From Chloroflexota bacterium (GTDB taxonomy: Bacteria > Chloroflexota > Anaerolineae > Anaerolineales > Anaerolineaceae), in assembly GCA_029265085.1 (NCBI GenBank), contig JAJUJY010000028.1, positions 1 through 33,259 of the forward strand: a DNA stretch of 33,259 nucleotides, given 5' to 3'. The translations under genes were made by a program, and so were the position numbers. This document shows positions 7,559 through 16,274 of the stretch, piece by piece; position 1 is the stretch's first letter, and every line of letters begins with the position of its first letter. The notes under the pieces were generated by a model that was given only the letters and a program-made list of their open reading frames with translations, had not been told where the DNA came from and searched no databases.

Positions 7559-7586
7559 TGAAAGAGCTTTCATAAAAGCACTTTCA
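7559..7586. promoter_or_regulatory. Two back-to-back LacI-type operators
   Basis: TGAAAG-AG-CTTTCA (7559-7572) is a perfect palindrome with a two-base centre. It is followed without a gap by TAAAAG-CA-CTTTCA (7573-7586), the same motif with one change. This is the typical 14-bp form of LacI/GalR-family operators. The pair begins two bases after the -10 hexamer, so binding should block initiation: the LacI protein encoded 24 bases downstream very likely controls its own promoter. No copy is visible before the binding-protein gene. Confidence 0.75.
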
Positions 7587-7609
7587 AATTTTTTCCACCC
7601 CAATTCCTT

Positions 7610-8614
7610 ATGCCAAAAAACAAGCCCACGATTTATGATGTTGCTAAAGCGGCAGGTGTCAGTATAACCACCGTCTCACGGGTCCTCAACTCGCCGGAAC
7701 GAGTCAACGAGGCAACCCGGACCAGTGTGTTGTCTGCCATTGACGGCCTGGGATTTATTCCGCAGGCTGAGGCGCGGGTGCGGGCAATGAAAACAACCGG
7801 CCGGATAGGCGTTATTGTGCCCTACTTCACAGCACCGTCCTTTGTTCAGCGGCTGCGTGGGGTGGCGGCTGGACTGGCAAAAACCAATTATGAATTGGTT
7901 ATTTACACTGTGGATACGGCGGACCGGTTGGAAAATTATCTTTCCACGCTGCCAATTTCTGGATACCTGGATGGTTTGATTGTCATGTCGCTGCGTTTGA
8001 GTGATGCCAATGTGGCACGCTTGAATGAATACGGTGTGGAAACCGTCTTGATTGAATATCCGCAGCATGCCGCGAACACGGTTGAAATTGACGATATGGC
8101 GGGCGGCCGAATGGTTGCTCGGTATTTAATGGAAAAAGGCCACCGGCGTATGGCGTTTTTGGGAGACATCGATCTTCCAGCGACACCTTTTATTCACCCT
8201 ATCAGCCAGCGTTTGAGCGGATTCCGGCAAACGCTCAATGAAAGTGGCTTGGATTTGCCGGATTCGCGTGTTTGGTTAGCTCCATACAGCCTGGACCAGA
8301 CCCGCGAAGTTACTTTGACCCTGTTGAATATGCCAGAGCGGCCAACTGCAGTATTTGCGGCCACAGATTTGCAGGCGATGGGGGTAATGAAAGCTTGTCG
8401 TGAGTTAGGGCTGCGGGTTCCGCAAGATTTAGCTGTAATTGGTTTTGATGATCTGGATGTGGCGGAATTTATTGGCTTGACTACAGTTAGACAGCATCTG
8501 GACGAGTCGGGACGGATAGCGACTGAATTGTTGATTTCACGGCTGCAAGATCCGCATCGATCGCTCAGACATGTCGAGCTTCCGCTAACCTTAATTGAGC
8601 GGGAAACCGCATAA
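7610..8614 (+). CDS. LacI-family sugar-responsive transcription regulator
   Basis: This is a DNA-binding repressor of 334 residues. The N-terminal helix-turn-helix (TIYDVAKAAGVSITTVSRVLN, residues 7-27) is textbook LacI, followed by the hinge helix and a periplasmic-binding-protein-like sugar domain ending in the usual IGFDDLDVAEF and TTVRQ elements. The ATG at 7610 lacks a visible ribosome site. Twin operators sit directly upstream, so autoregulation is expected. The gene precedes a sugar ABC importer and an amylosucrase on the same strand, so the inducer is probably sucrose or another alpha-glucoside, an inference from context. With no second operator before the transporter, the whole set may be transcribed from the LacI promoter. 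Confidence 0.92.
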   Translation: MPKNKPTIYDVAKAAGVSITTVSRVLNSPERVNEATRTSVLSAIDGLGFIPQAEARVRAMKTTGRIGVIVPYFTAPSFVQRLRGVAAGLAKTNYELVIYTVDTADRLENYLSTLPISGYLDGLIVMSLRLSDANVARLNEYGVETVLIEYPQHAANTVEIDDMAGGRMVARYLMEKGHRRMAFLGDIDLPATPFIHPISQRLSGFRQTLNESGLDLPDSRVWLAPYSLDQTREVTLTLLNMPERPTAVFAATDLQAMGVMKACRELGLRVPQDLAVIGFDDLDVAEFIGLTTVRQHLDESGRIATELLISRLQDPHRSLRHVELPLTLIERETA

Positions 8615-8654
8615 CTGTTTCAAATGATACAAGGGGGGACAGGGTGTATTTATC

Positions 8655-8665
8655 AAGGAGGTGAT
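8655..8665 (+). other. Orphan full-length Shine-Dalgarno sequence
   Basis: AAGGAGGTGAT is an 11-base perfect complement to the 3' end of 16S rRNA, but no start codon follows at a usable distance: the nearest GTG closes after three codons and the next TTG is about 20 bases away. It lies 79 bases before the binding-protein start. Confidence 0.45.
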
Positions 8666-8702
8666 TAGGTAACGAGATTATTTGCAAAAAAATTACTCAA
8701 GT

Positions 8703-8747
8703 ATGTACCCGTTTTTTGAACAATCGAACGATTGGAGGAGAAAATGA
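8703..8747 (+). CDS. Possible 14-codon leader peptide overlapping the binding-protein start
   Basis: ATG at 8703 opens MYPFFEQSNDWRRK, whose TGA overlaps the ATG of the sugar-binding protein (ATGA). The same frame can also begin at TTG 8682. There is no ribosome site close to 8703, and chance is quite possible. Confidence 0.2.
   Translation: MYPFFEQSNDWRRK
8721..8734. repeat. Palindrome overlapping the ribosome site of the binding protein
   Basis: CAATCG-AA-CGATTG is a perfect palindrome whose last G begins the ribosome site GGAGGAG (8734-8740). It differs from the LacI operators at 7559. It could be a regulator site or an RNA fold affecting translation. Confidence 0.4.
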
Positions 8748-10120
8748 AAAAGTTTTTCTGGTATTCGTTGGTTATGCTGGTTGTGCTCTCGATGGCACTG
8801 GCCGCTTGCCAACCCAAAGCAACCGAGGTTCCTGCTGAGCCGACCAAAGCAGCTGAAGAACCGACTCAGGCCCCAGCAACTGGTGGCAGTTTCCTGGACA
8901 AAGCGATGGCCGGGGAATACAAGGGTACTGTAGTAACGATGGCAGGTCCATTCACGGACAATGATGCCGTGAAGTTTGACGAGTCGATCAAGTCCTTTGA
9001 AGAGAAGACCGGCATCGACATTCAGTACGAAGGTTCGAAGGAATTTGAAGCGTCGATTTCGATCCGGATCGACGGCGGCAATCCCCCGGACATCGTGGAC
9101 TTCCCACAGCCTGGTTTGCTGGCGAGCTTCGTGAAGAAGGGCAAGGTAATTGACGTCAGCAGCTTCATGGACATGGATGCATTGAAGAAGAACTACAACC
9201 AGTCCTGGCTGGATATGGCGACAATGGAAGGTCCTGACGGCAAGATCATGGCTGGCGTATGGGGACGTGCAAACGGGAAGAGCCTGGTGTGGTATCCGAA
9301 GAAAGCCTTTGACGAGGCTGGCTACAAAGTACCGACGACCTGGGACGAACTGATTGCATTGAGTGACCAGATCAAAGCCGATGGAGACACTCCGTGGTGT
9401 ATTGGGATCGAGTCTGGCGCAGCGACCGGATGGCCGATGACGGACTGGATTGAAGAGATGATGCTGCGGACGGGCTCGCTGGAGAACTACGACAAGTGGG
9501 TAGCTGGCGAATTGAAATTCGACTCACCGGAAGTACGCAAAGCAGTAGCGGCAGTGGAACAGATCTGGTTCACCGAAGGGTATGCCTATGGTGGACGGCA
9601 GGCGATTGCGACAACCTTCTTTGGTGATGCGCCGAAACCGATGTTCGACAATCCAGCGAAGTGCTGGCTGCATAAGCAGGGTAACTTCATTACCTCCTTC
9701 TTCCCCGAGGGGTTGAAAGCTGGCGAAGACTACTCGTTCTTCTATCTGCCAGGGATTGACCCGGCCTACGGGAACCCGGTACTGGTAGCGGGCGACATCT
9801 ACGCTATGTTCAATGACCGGCCGGAAGTGAAAGCGGTGATGGAATACTTCTCGAAGGGTGAATCGGTGAAGGGTTGGGTAGAAGCTGGTGGTGCGATTTC
9901 CCCGCATCTGGATTCCTCCCTGGACTGGTACACCAACGAGATCGATCGCGGTGTGGCTGAGATCATCTTGAATGCATCCAGCCTGCGCTTCGACGGTTCC
10001 GACCTGATGCCGGGTGCAGTGGGTGCTGGTTCCTTCTGGAAGAGCATGACCTCCTATGTCAGCGGATCGATTGACCTCGACACCGCCCTCAAAGAGATCG
10101 ATGCCTCCTGGCCAAAATAG
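8744..10120 (+). CDS. ABC transporter sugar-binding lipoprotein (AglE-like)
   Basis: This is the extracellular solute-binding protein of an alpha-glucoside type importer. The ATG at 8744 follows GGAGGAG and gives a lipoprotein signal of 22 residues with the lipobox LAAC (Cys22). A Glu/Pro/Thr-rich linker follows, then a family-1 solute-binding domain; 458 residues is normal. The motifs GGNPPDIVDFPQPG and GVWGRANGKSLVWYP match the AglE/ThuE-like branch. The downstream permeases fit AglF and AglG, and the final gene is an amylosucrase, so sucrose is the likely ligand. The coding region is noticeably more regular in codon use and GC-richer than its neighbours, as expected for a highly expressed gene. 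Confidence 0.88.
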   Translation: MKKFFWYSLVMLVVLSMALAACQPKATEVPAEPTKAAEEPTQAPATGGSFLDKAMAGEYKGTVVTMAGPFTDNDAVKFDESIKSFEEKTGIDIQYEGSKEFEASISIRIDGGNPPDIVDFPQPGLLASFVKKGKVIDVSSFMDMDALKKNYNQSWLDMATMEGPDGKIMAGVWGRANGKSLVWYPKKAFDEAGYKVPTTWDELIALSDQIKADGDTPWCIGIESGAATGWPMTDWIEEMMLRTGSLENYDKWVAGELKFDSPEVRKAVAAVEQIWFTEGYAYGGRQAIATTFFGDAPKPMFDNPAKCWLHKQGNFITSFFPEGLKAGEDYSFFYLPGIDPAYGNPVLVAGDIYAMFNDRPEVKAVMEYFSKGESVKGWVEAGGAISPHLDSSLDWYTNEIDRGVAEIILNASSLRFDGSDLMPGAVGAGSFWKSMTSYVSGSIDLDTALKEIDASWPK

Positions 10121-10155
10121 CCTACAAATAACCATCGATTAGAACATTGATTATT

Positions 10156-10198
10156 GGGCAGGGTTGCTAGTAGGGTCTATAGTGACCCTGCCCATTTC
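10156..10198 (+). terminator. Intercistronic hairpin between binding protein and permease
   Basis: GGGCAGGGT (10156-10164) pairs with ACCCTGCCC (10185-10193), followed by ATTTCATTT. The 20-base loop and short T-run suggest a partial terminator or mRNA-stabilising hairpin, which would let the binding protein be made in excess over the permeases. Confidence 0.6.
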
Positions 10199-10286
10199 AT
10201 TTATCCCTCATTACTTCTAAATGTCAATCCAGTCTTAATTGCCGTCCCGCTCCAGGAGTTTCTCCGGAAGAAGAAGGGAGTTTGTA

Positions 10287-11411
10287 ATGCAAGAAACTCA
10301 GAAAAATGAATCCTTTTTGCAAGGAATAATTGGGTGGTTTGCGACGACTGTTGGTAGAGTGCTGATCTCCCTCTTTGTTCCTGCGCTGACGTTTGTAATC
10401 CTCTGGCAGGGTTTCATCTTTCTCCGTGATAACAACGCATCTCAACTGGCGGTAGTTGTTGTCGCGATTTTGTGGGGGGTGGGCGGCGTAGCTTTGCTTT
10501 ACGTTGTCTCCAACTGGTTAATTGAAAAACTCCCCGGCCAGTGGATGAGGCGTTTACAGCCATTTGTTTTTATTGGCCCAGCTATTGCGATTCTGGGCTG
10601 GTTCCTGGCAATCCCAACCATTCGGTCATTGGTGTTGAGTTTCCAGGATGATATTGGCAAGAATTTCGTTGGGCTCGATAATTATATTTTTGCCTTCACC
10701 GACCGGATCATGCTTGAAGCATTCCGAAATAACCTGCTGTGGATGATTTTTGGTACGGGCTTGAGCGTTGGTCTGGGGCTTCTAATCGCTGTTCTGGCGG
10801 ATCGCAGTAAATTTGAGAATGTTTATAAAGCGATCATCTTTATGCCGATGGCGATCTCGTTTGTCGGTGCAGGTGTGATTTGGAAGTTTGTCTATGCCTA
10901 TAAAGGAGAGGGGGTTGGCATTACAGAAATCGGCCTGCTGAATGCTATTGTGATGGCTTTTGGCGGCAAATCTCAGGCCTGGCTGCTGATGCCTCCCTGG
11001 AACAACTTTTTCCTAATCATCATTATGGTCTGGCTGCAGACCGGGTATGCCATGGTGATCATCTCGTCAGCCATTAAAGGCATTCCCAGTGAATTGTTGG
11101 AAGCTGCACGTGTTGATGGTGCTACTGAAGTGCAGGTGTTCTTCCGGATCATTATCCCAGTGATCCAGGGAACCTTACTGACCGTGACCACTACAATCAT
11201 CATCTTTAGCTTGAAACTGTTTGATATTGTCCGGGTAATGACCGGTGGAAATAACGGCACGAATGTGATTGCCAACGAATTTTATATTGAACAGTTCACC
11301 TACAATAATTCTGGGCGCGCTTCTGCAATTGCGATTGTTTTGTTGATCGCTGTCATCCCTGTGATGGTTTATAACCTGCGCCAGTTCAGAGAAAGGAAGG
11401 CGTTCCGATGA
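10287..11411 (+). CDS. ABC sugar transporter permease, AglF/MalF-like
   Basis: This is one of two channel subunits of the importer. The ATG at 10287 follows GGGAG at six bases; 374 residues. An N-terminal region with two hydrophobic helices precedes a further helix block (PFVFIGPAIAILGWFLAIP). The typical six-helix permease domain follows, with the cytoplasmic EAA loop EAARVDGATEVQVFFRIIIP that docks the ATPase. The extended N-terminus fits the AglF/MalF branch. The stop codon overlaps the ATG of the second permease (ATGA), so they are translationally coupled. No ATPase is encoded in this operon, so it must borrow a shared MsmK/UgpC-type ATPase from elsewhere. Confidence 0.88.
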   Translation: MQETQKNESFLQGIIGWFATTVGRVLISLFVPALTFVILWQGFIFLRDNNASQLAVVVVAILWGVGGVALLYVVSNWLIEKLPGQWMRRLQPFVFIGPAIAILGWFLAIPTIRSLVLSFQDDIGKNFVGLDNYIFAFTDRIMLEAFRNNLLWMIFGTGLSVGLGLLIAVLADRSKFENVYKAIIFMPMAISFVGAGVIWKFVYAYKGEGVGITEIGLLNAIVMAFGGKSQAWLLMPPWNNFFLIIIMVWLQTGYAMVIISSAIKGIPSELLEAARVDGATEVQVFFRIIIPVIQGTLLTVTTTIIIFSLKLFDIVRVMTGGNNGTNVIANEFYIEQFTYNNSGRASAIAIVLLIAVIPVMVYNLRQFRERKAFR

Positions 11412-12514
11412 GCCCTGCAAAAAGTTTTAAACAACAAAAATTAACCGGCAGTATCCTCGTCAATGGGGCGCTTATTCTCATTTGTTTGATCTGGTTGATC
11501 CCGACCCTGGGTGTGTTTATCACCTCATTCCGCCAATCGGAAGAAATTTTCAAATCAGGCTGGTGGACGGTCCTTCCTCATAAAGCCTGGGTGGAAGTTG
11601 GCGAGATCAAGCTGGACGACACTGTGGATGTTAATGCTCCGATGACTGTTGAGGGTGTTACAGCAACCTTTGAGGAACTGCGTCAGGGAGTAGAAACTCC
11701 GGATGGGAAAAAATTGGTCTGGTTTGGCAACAAACGTACCCGCCTGATAAAGATCCAAGAATTTGAGTGGCAAGGATTTAGCGCCAAACTGACCCTGGAA
11801 AATTATAAGAACACGTTATCAGGAAAAACCATCCGATTTATTGATGGTTCAGGGAATGAAATCGTTCGACAGGGGAATAACCTGGGCGGCGCATTCCTGA
11901 ATTCAATTGCGGTGACAGTCCCTTCAACGATCATCCCGATCTTGATTGCTGCCTTTGCGGCGTATGGTTTCGCCTGGATGAATTTTCCCGGCCGTAAGCT
12001 GTTGTTTGTCCTTGTCGTAGCCCTATTAGTGGTGCCGCTTCAGATTGCGCTGGTGCCAATTTTGCGAGACTACACCAAGCTTAATTTGAACGGTACATAC
12101 CTGGCAATGTGGCTTGCGCATACAGGGTTTGGCCTGCCCCTGGCAGTGTATTTACTATTCAATTATATTGGCACACTGCCACGAGACATTTTGGAATCGG
12201 CCTTTATCGATGGGGCTTCACATTTTACGATCTTTACCCAGTTGATTCTGCCCTTATCGGTTCCGGCTCTGGCATCCTTCGCCATTTTCCAATTCCTCTG
12301 GGTTTGGAATGACTACCTGGTAGCCCTGGTCTTCCTCGGTGACAAAAACCGGGTTGTGACCAGTGCTTTGGCGGCAATGGTAGGTGAAAAAGGTCAGGAC
12401 TGGCATTTGTTAACTTCTGGCGCGTTTGTGAGTATGCTGCTGCCGCTGACGGTATTCTTTGCTCTGCAGCGCTACTTTGTGCGCGGGTTAACGGCTGGCT
12501 CCGTTAAGGGATAG
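11408..12514 (+). CDS. ABC sugar transporter permease, AglG-like with periplasmic insert
   Basis: This is the second channel subunit, 368 residues, longer than the usual 270-280 of MalG-type permeases. The extra length is a hydrophilic insert of about 100 residues (roughly 45-150) after the first helix, containing repeated charged segments such as DVNAPMTVEGVTATFEELRQ. Such an insert is characteristic of AglG. The remaining helices and the EAA loop (ESAFIDGASHFTIFTQLILP) are normal. The gene starts within the stop codon of the first permease. The insert lies outside the membrane and may contact the binding protein. Confidence 0.88.
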   Translation: MSPAKSFKQQKLTGSILVNGALILICLIWLIPTLGVFITSFRQSEEIFKSGWWTVLPHKAWVEVGEIKLDDTVDVNAPMTVEGVTATFEELRQGVETPDGKKLVWFGNKRTRLIKIQEFEWQGFSAKLTLENYKNTLSGKTIRFIDGSGNEIVRQGNNLGGAFLNSIAVTVPSTIIPILIAAFAAYGFAWMNFPGRKLLFVLVVALLVVPLQIALVPILRDYTKLNLNGTYLAMWLAHTGFGLPLAVYLLFNYIGTLPRDILESAFIDGASHFTIFTQLILPLSVPALASFAIFQFLWVWNDYLVALVFLGDKNRVVTSALAAMVGEKGQDWHLLTSGAFVSMLLPLTVFFALQRYFVRGLTAGSVKG

Positions 12515-12538
12515 GAAATTTTCAAAGGCAGGTTTTGA

Positions 12539-14497
12539 TTGTCTGACGTGCAGCGTTCTTCAGAATTACAATGGAAAGCCAGGCGCTCTTTGGAGCGCCT
12601 GCTTCCTCGTGTTGAAATGCGCTTTTCTGAGTATGCTCAGAAAAATCCGCAGGATTGGCAGGCATTTAAGCAGCGGCTGGAAGAAAATTTTGAGCGTTTG
12701 TTTGTAATCTTGCTGGAATTGTATGGTGATCAATACGATTTCTTCTATCACCTCGAAGAATTAATCGGAATGTTGGCACAGTCCTGGCAAGGTCGTCCGG
12801 CTGCATTGAAAAAGTTGGACACAATCCGCGAATCCAACCCGCACTGGTTCCAATCCAATCAAATGTTGGGAGCAGTTGGGTATGTTGATTTGTTTGCAGG
12901 TAACCTGGCTGGGGTCCGCGCAAAAATTCCTTATTTTAAGGAATTAGGAATCACCTATTTGCACTTAATGCCGCTCTTTCGCTGTCCAGAAGGAGAAAAT
13001 GATGGCGGTTATGCCATCAGCAGTTACCGTGAGGTTGATCCAAAATTAGGCAGTATGGCTGAATTAACTGAACTGGCCGATGATTTACGCCAGAATGGAA
13101 TCAGTCTGGTGCTGGATTTTGTGTTTAATCACACTTCCAATGAGCATGAATGGGCATTACGCGCCCGTCAGGGCGAACCCGAATACCAGTCTTATTACCG
13201 TATGTTTCCTGATCGGACAATGCCGGATGCTTACGAGCGAACTTTGCGGGAGATTTTTCCAGATGAGCACTCAGGTGCATTTACTTACTTCCCCGATATC
13301 GACCGGTGGGTTTGGACAACATTCCATTCCAATCAATGGGATTTGAATTATTCCAATCCGGTAGTATTTAACCGCATGGCCTCTGAGCTGCTCTTCCTTG
13401 CCAATGCCGGTGTGGAAGTGTTGCGGCTGGACGCAGTTGCTTTCATCTGGAAGAAAATGGGCACTTCTTGTGAGAATCTTCCAGAAGCGCATCAGTTAAT
13501 CCAGGCATTCAATGCGGTGACGCGTATTGCTGCGCCTGCTTTGTTATTTAAGTCCGAGGCAATTGTTCATCCAGATGATGTGGTTCGCTATATCAGCCCA
13601 GAGGAATGCCAACTTTCCTATAACCCGCTGTTAATGGCGCTGCTGTGGAACACCTTGGCGACCCGAGAGGTAAACCTGCTCAGGTTATCCATGCAAAACC
13701 GGTTCAAAATTAATCCCGCTTGTGCCTGGGTCAATTATGTGCGCTGCCATGATGATATTGGCTGGACATTTTCAGATGATGATGCAAATCTGGTTGGGAT
13801 CAATGGTTATGATCACCGGCACTTTTTGAATGCTTTTTATACCGGGCGTTTCAAAGGAAGTTTTGCCCGCGGCTTACCCTTCCAGGAAAATCCCAAAACC
13901 GGGGATGCGCGAATTTCCGGCAGCTGTGCTTCGCTTGCCGGATTGGAAAAAGCGCTTCAAGAGGAAACCGCTCAAGAAGTGGAACTTGCCTTAAGGCGCA
14001 TCCTGCTGATCCACAGCATTATCCTTTCCATGGGGGGAATCCCGTTAATCTATCTGGGAGATGAAATTGCTTCCCTCAATGATTACGGATACCGGTCGGA
14101 TCCAGCCAAAGCTCGTGACAGTCGTTGGGTTCATCGCCCGTTTGCAGATTGGGATCGATATGGGCAGCGGCATGACCAGGACAGCGTGCCTGGCAGTCTT
14201 TACCAGCGGTTTAACAAACTCTGTCAGATCCGGAGAGAAATTACCGCCTTTGCTGGTGAAACGGAAGTGATTCCCACCCGGTCTGATCATGTTTTTGGTT
14301 ATATCCGTCATTCAGCCCAACAACGAATTTTCATTCTGGCGAATTTTAGTGAAGAGCCCCAAGAAATATTCGGGAATGAAATCCGCCTGTACGGGTTAGG
14401 GTATCAATTTACGGATTTAGTGACTGGCAAGGATATTTCCTCGGCACAAAATCTGCGTTTAGAACCTTATCAATTTGTCTGGCTGCTTGCGAAATAA
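12539..14497 (+). CDS. GH13 amylosucrase (or sucrose hydrolase)
   Basis: Amylosucrase splits sucrose, releases fructose and adds the glucose to an alpha-1,4-glucan; close relatives only hydrolyse sucrose. The 652-residue length and the layout match Neisseria amylosucrase: an all-helical N domain (about 1-105), then the GH13 barrel. The nucleophile is Asp298 in VLRLDAVAF, the acid/base Glu340 in FKSEAI, and the stabiliser Asp405 in VRCHDDIGW. The sucrose-specific PEGENDGGYAIS and DSRWVHRP segments are present. A beta-rich C domain ends the protein. There is no signal peptide, so it acts in the cytoplasm on imported sugar. The start is TTG at 12539, after a weak GGCAGG site. It closes the transporter operon and is followed by a terminator. 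Confidence 0.88.
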   Translation: MSDVQRSSELQWKARRSLERLLPRVEMRFSEYAQKNPQDWQAFKQRLEENFERLFVILLELYGDQYDFFYHLEELIGMLAQSWQGRPAALKKLDTIRESNPHWFQSNQMLGAVGYVDLFAGNLAGVRAKIPYFKELGITYLHLMPLFRCPEGENDGGYAISSYREVDPKLGSMAELTELADDLRQNGISLVLDFVFNHTSNEHEWALRARQGEPEYQSYYRMFPDRTMPDAYERTLREIFPDEHSGAFTYFPDIDRWVWTTFHSNQWDLNYSNPVVFNRMASELLFLANAGVEVLRLDAVAFIWKKMGTSCENLPEAHQLIQAFNAVTRIAAPALLFKSEAIVHPDDVVRYISPEECQLSYNPLLMALLWNTLATREVNLLRLSMQNRFKINPACAWVNYVRCHDDIGWTFSDDDANLVGINGYDHRHFLNAFYTGRFKGSFARGLPFQENPKTGDARISGSCASLAGLEKALQEETAQEVELALRRILLIHSIILSMGGIPLIYLGDEIASLNDYGYRSDPAKARDSRWVHRPFADWDRYGQRHDQDSVPGSLYQRFNKLCQIRREITAFAGETEVIPTRSDHVFGYIRHSAQQRIFILANFSEEPQEIFGNEIRLYGLGYQFTDLVTGKDISSAQNLRLEPYQFVWLLAK

Positions 14498-14525
14498 AAA
14501 TCAACAGACGAGATCGGTTAATAAT

Positions 14526-14562
14526 AATTGCGATGCCGGGTTACCGGCAGCGCAATTTTTTT
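14526..14562 (+). terminator. Intrinsic terminator of the sugar operon
   Basis: AATTGCG-A-TGCCGG, loop GTTA, CCGGCA-G-CGCAATT, then TTTTT. A 13-bp stem with one mismatch, placed between the amylosucrase and the convergent serine hydrolase. Confidence 0.82.
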
Positions 14563-14580
14563 GATTGTTTGACGTTTGTT

Positions 14581-16095
14581 TTAGTCATTGATACACCTTC
14601 CTTTGGGAAATAAAGTGGATAACAATAAGACGGCTGCGACAGCCAGGAGAGAGCGGAATAACCAATCAGCAGCAACCGGTAAAACTGAAGAAATGAATAA
14701 GTAATCCTGTTGAACACTCCAAATATAAACATCGACCAGCAGCACAGAAAGAATGAATTGAATTGCCTGGACCCACCTTGACCCTTTGGCAGATAAACCA
14801 AATTTGCGTGTTTTTTGAATTAATCCCATAATGACATGAATAAATTGCCATAGCACACCGAACCATAGAATGCCAATAATGATCCAGAGGGCTTTAATTG
14901 CCAGGATAATCCGGCTCATACCCAGGGAAGAAAAACCGCACCATTTTGCCCAATCCGTTAAGATGTACGCAATGAACGGCCAGCTTCTTTGGCTGTTGGT
15001 CAAAATGACAATTCCATCACCAGTTTCCGGGACGGCGTGGTAATGAGTCATAATGCCGGTTCCTTGCCCACCATGAGAAATTGCTTGCATTCCATTGGGT
15101 AAAGTTTCAATATAGTGACCTAATCCATACGAATCAAATACGAGGCTGTACACGCCCAGGTCCTCAGCGATGGGGGTATGCAGGCTCTGAATGCTCTGGT
15201 TAGATAGAACAGGTTGGCTGGAGGTATATCCGTGCATTTCGGCAGCAACGAAAGTTGCAATATCTTCAACCCGAGCGAAAAGTCCTCCCGAACCTTTTTC
15301 AGGATAAATATAAACCGGGATGGCTTTGCCTTTTTGGTTGTATCCATTGGGCACTGAGGGCTGGATGTCTTCACTCCAGTTGTAACTGGCATGTTCCATC
15401 CCCAGTGGCAAAAAAATTTTTTGCTCCATATATTCAGCGAAATCCTGGCCGGTTACTTCTTCGATTAATAATTCTAAAAAATTGTAGCCAGTATTGGAAT
15501 AAGAAAAACTTTGCCCGGGCTCTTGCATCAGCACAGCTTCTTTAGAAAGGCTGTCTTCTAATGATGGAACAACCTGGTCGGGGCGGTAAATGGTAAATAC
15601 GTCTCCGAGGGGCAGTCCGGCTGTGTGGCTTAATAATTGCCGTGTGGTTATTTTTTCTTCCGAAAATTCTGAATTAGGGAAAGACCAATTTTTCAGGTAC
15701 TGCTCAACAGGGCGATCCAAATCGATTTTGCCCTGTTCAACCAGTTTCATCACGCCCCAGGCAGTGACTGATTTTGAAATGGATTGGACGCGCAGGTAGG
15801 TGTCTGGGGTCATTTTCCGGCCGGTTTCCAGGTCGGCGTAACCATAGGCATTAATCCAGACGATTTTCCCTTCTTTGACTAAAGCAACTACGCTGCCTGG
15901 AATTTGATAGGCTTGCATGATGGCAGGAATTCGTTGATCTAAGTGATTGGTAAAAATTTCAACCGGGGCGCCAGGTTTTACTTCTCTCGCAGGAAAAATA
16001 TTGGCGGCAGAAATCACCATACCGGCGACGATAAAAATCAGAATGAGCCCTCGAATCCAACTGTTTTGCAGAAATGATGTGTTTATTACTTTCAT
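14581..16095 (-). CDS. Beta-lactamase-fold serine hydrolase with C-terminal membrane helices
   Basis: This is an exported serine hydrolase of the class C beta-lactamase / penicillin-binding-like family, 504 residues. An N-terminal hydrophobic helix (residues 14-32) serves as signal or anchor. The catalytic motifs are complete: S105-I-S-K108 (nucleophile and lysine), Y199-S-N201, and H341-G-G. After the catalytic domain (to about 380) come three to four hydrophobic segments, so the enzyme domain is fixed to the outer face of the membrane. This layout is seen in D-aminopeptidase/esterase-like family members of unknown substrate. The ATG at 16095 follows AAGGTGAT on the minus strand. The gene appears monocistronic. 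A resistance role should not be assumed. Confidence 0.82.
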   Translation of the reverse strand: MKVINTSFLQNSWIRGLILIFIVAGMVISAANIFPAREVKPGAPVEIFTNHLDQRIPAIMQAYQIPGSVVALVKEGKIVWINAYGYADLETGRKMTPDTYLRVQSISKSVTAWGVMKLVEQGKIDLDRPVEQYLKNWSFPNSEFSEEKITTRQLLSHTAGLPLGDVFTIYRPDQVVPSLEDSLSKEAVLMQEPGQSFSYSNTGYNFLELLIEEVTGQDFAEYMEQKIFLPLGMEHASYNWSEDIQPSVPNGYNQKGKAIPVYIYPEKGSGGLFARVEDIATFVAAEMHGYTSSQPVLSNQSIQSLHTPIAEDLGVYSLVFDSYGLGHYIETLPNGMQAISHGGQGTGIMTHYHAVPETGDGIVILTNSQRSWPFIAYILTDWAKWCGFSSLGMSRIILAIKALWIIIGILWFGVLWQFIHVIMGLIQKTRKFGLSAKGSRWVQAIQFILSVLLVDVYIWSVQQDYLFISSVLPVAADWLFRSLLAVAAVLLLSTLFPKGRCIND

Positions 16096-16219
16096 ACCGG
16101 ATCACCTTGTCTTTCAAGGTTGATCATATAGTTTTTTTGGATATTTCTTCCCAAACAGCCTGCCAGCTTTTCATTAGACTTATGGGTAGTTAATCATTAA
16201 CCGCCTGGATAGGAAAGTT

Positions 16220-16250
16220 AAAAAAGAAAGGCGCAGGTTTACTGCGCCCT
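16220..16250 (-). terminator. Intrinsic terminator downstream of pepT
   Basis: On the minus strand GGCGCAG (16248-16242), loop TAAAC, CTGCGCC (16236-16230), then TTTCTTTTTT. It ends the pepT transcript 25 bases after the stop codon. Confidence 0.85.
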
Positions 16251-16274
16251 TGGGTGTCAAGGATAGTTCAGGGG

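Noticed and set aside
9524..10135. 203-codon minus-strand frame opposite the sugar-binding protein
   Set aside because: Shadow of a highly expressed gene with biased codons, which commonly leaves the opposite strand open; no family resemblance.
14581..16095. Beta-lactamase resistance gene
   Set aside because: The S-x-x-K, Y-S-N and H-G-G motifs define the wider serine hydrolase family; the membrane tail and lack of resistance context do not support a resistance role.
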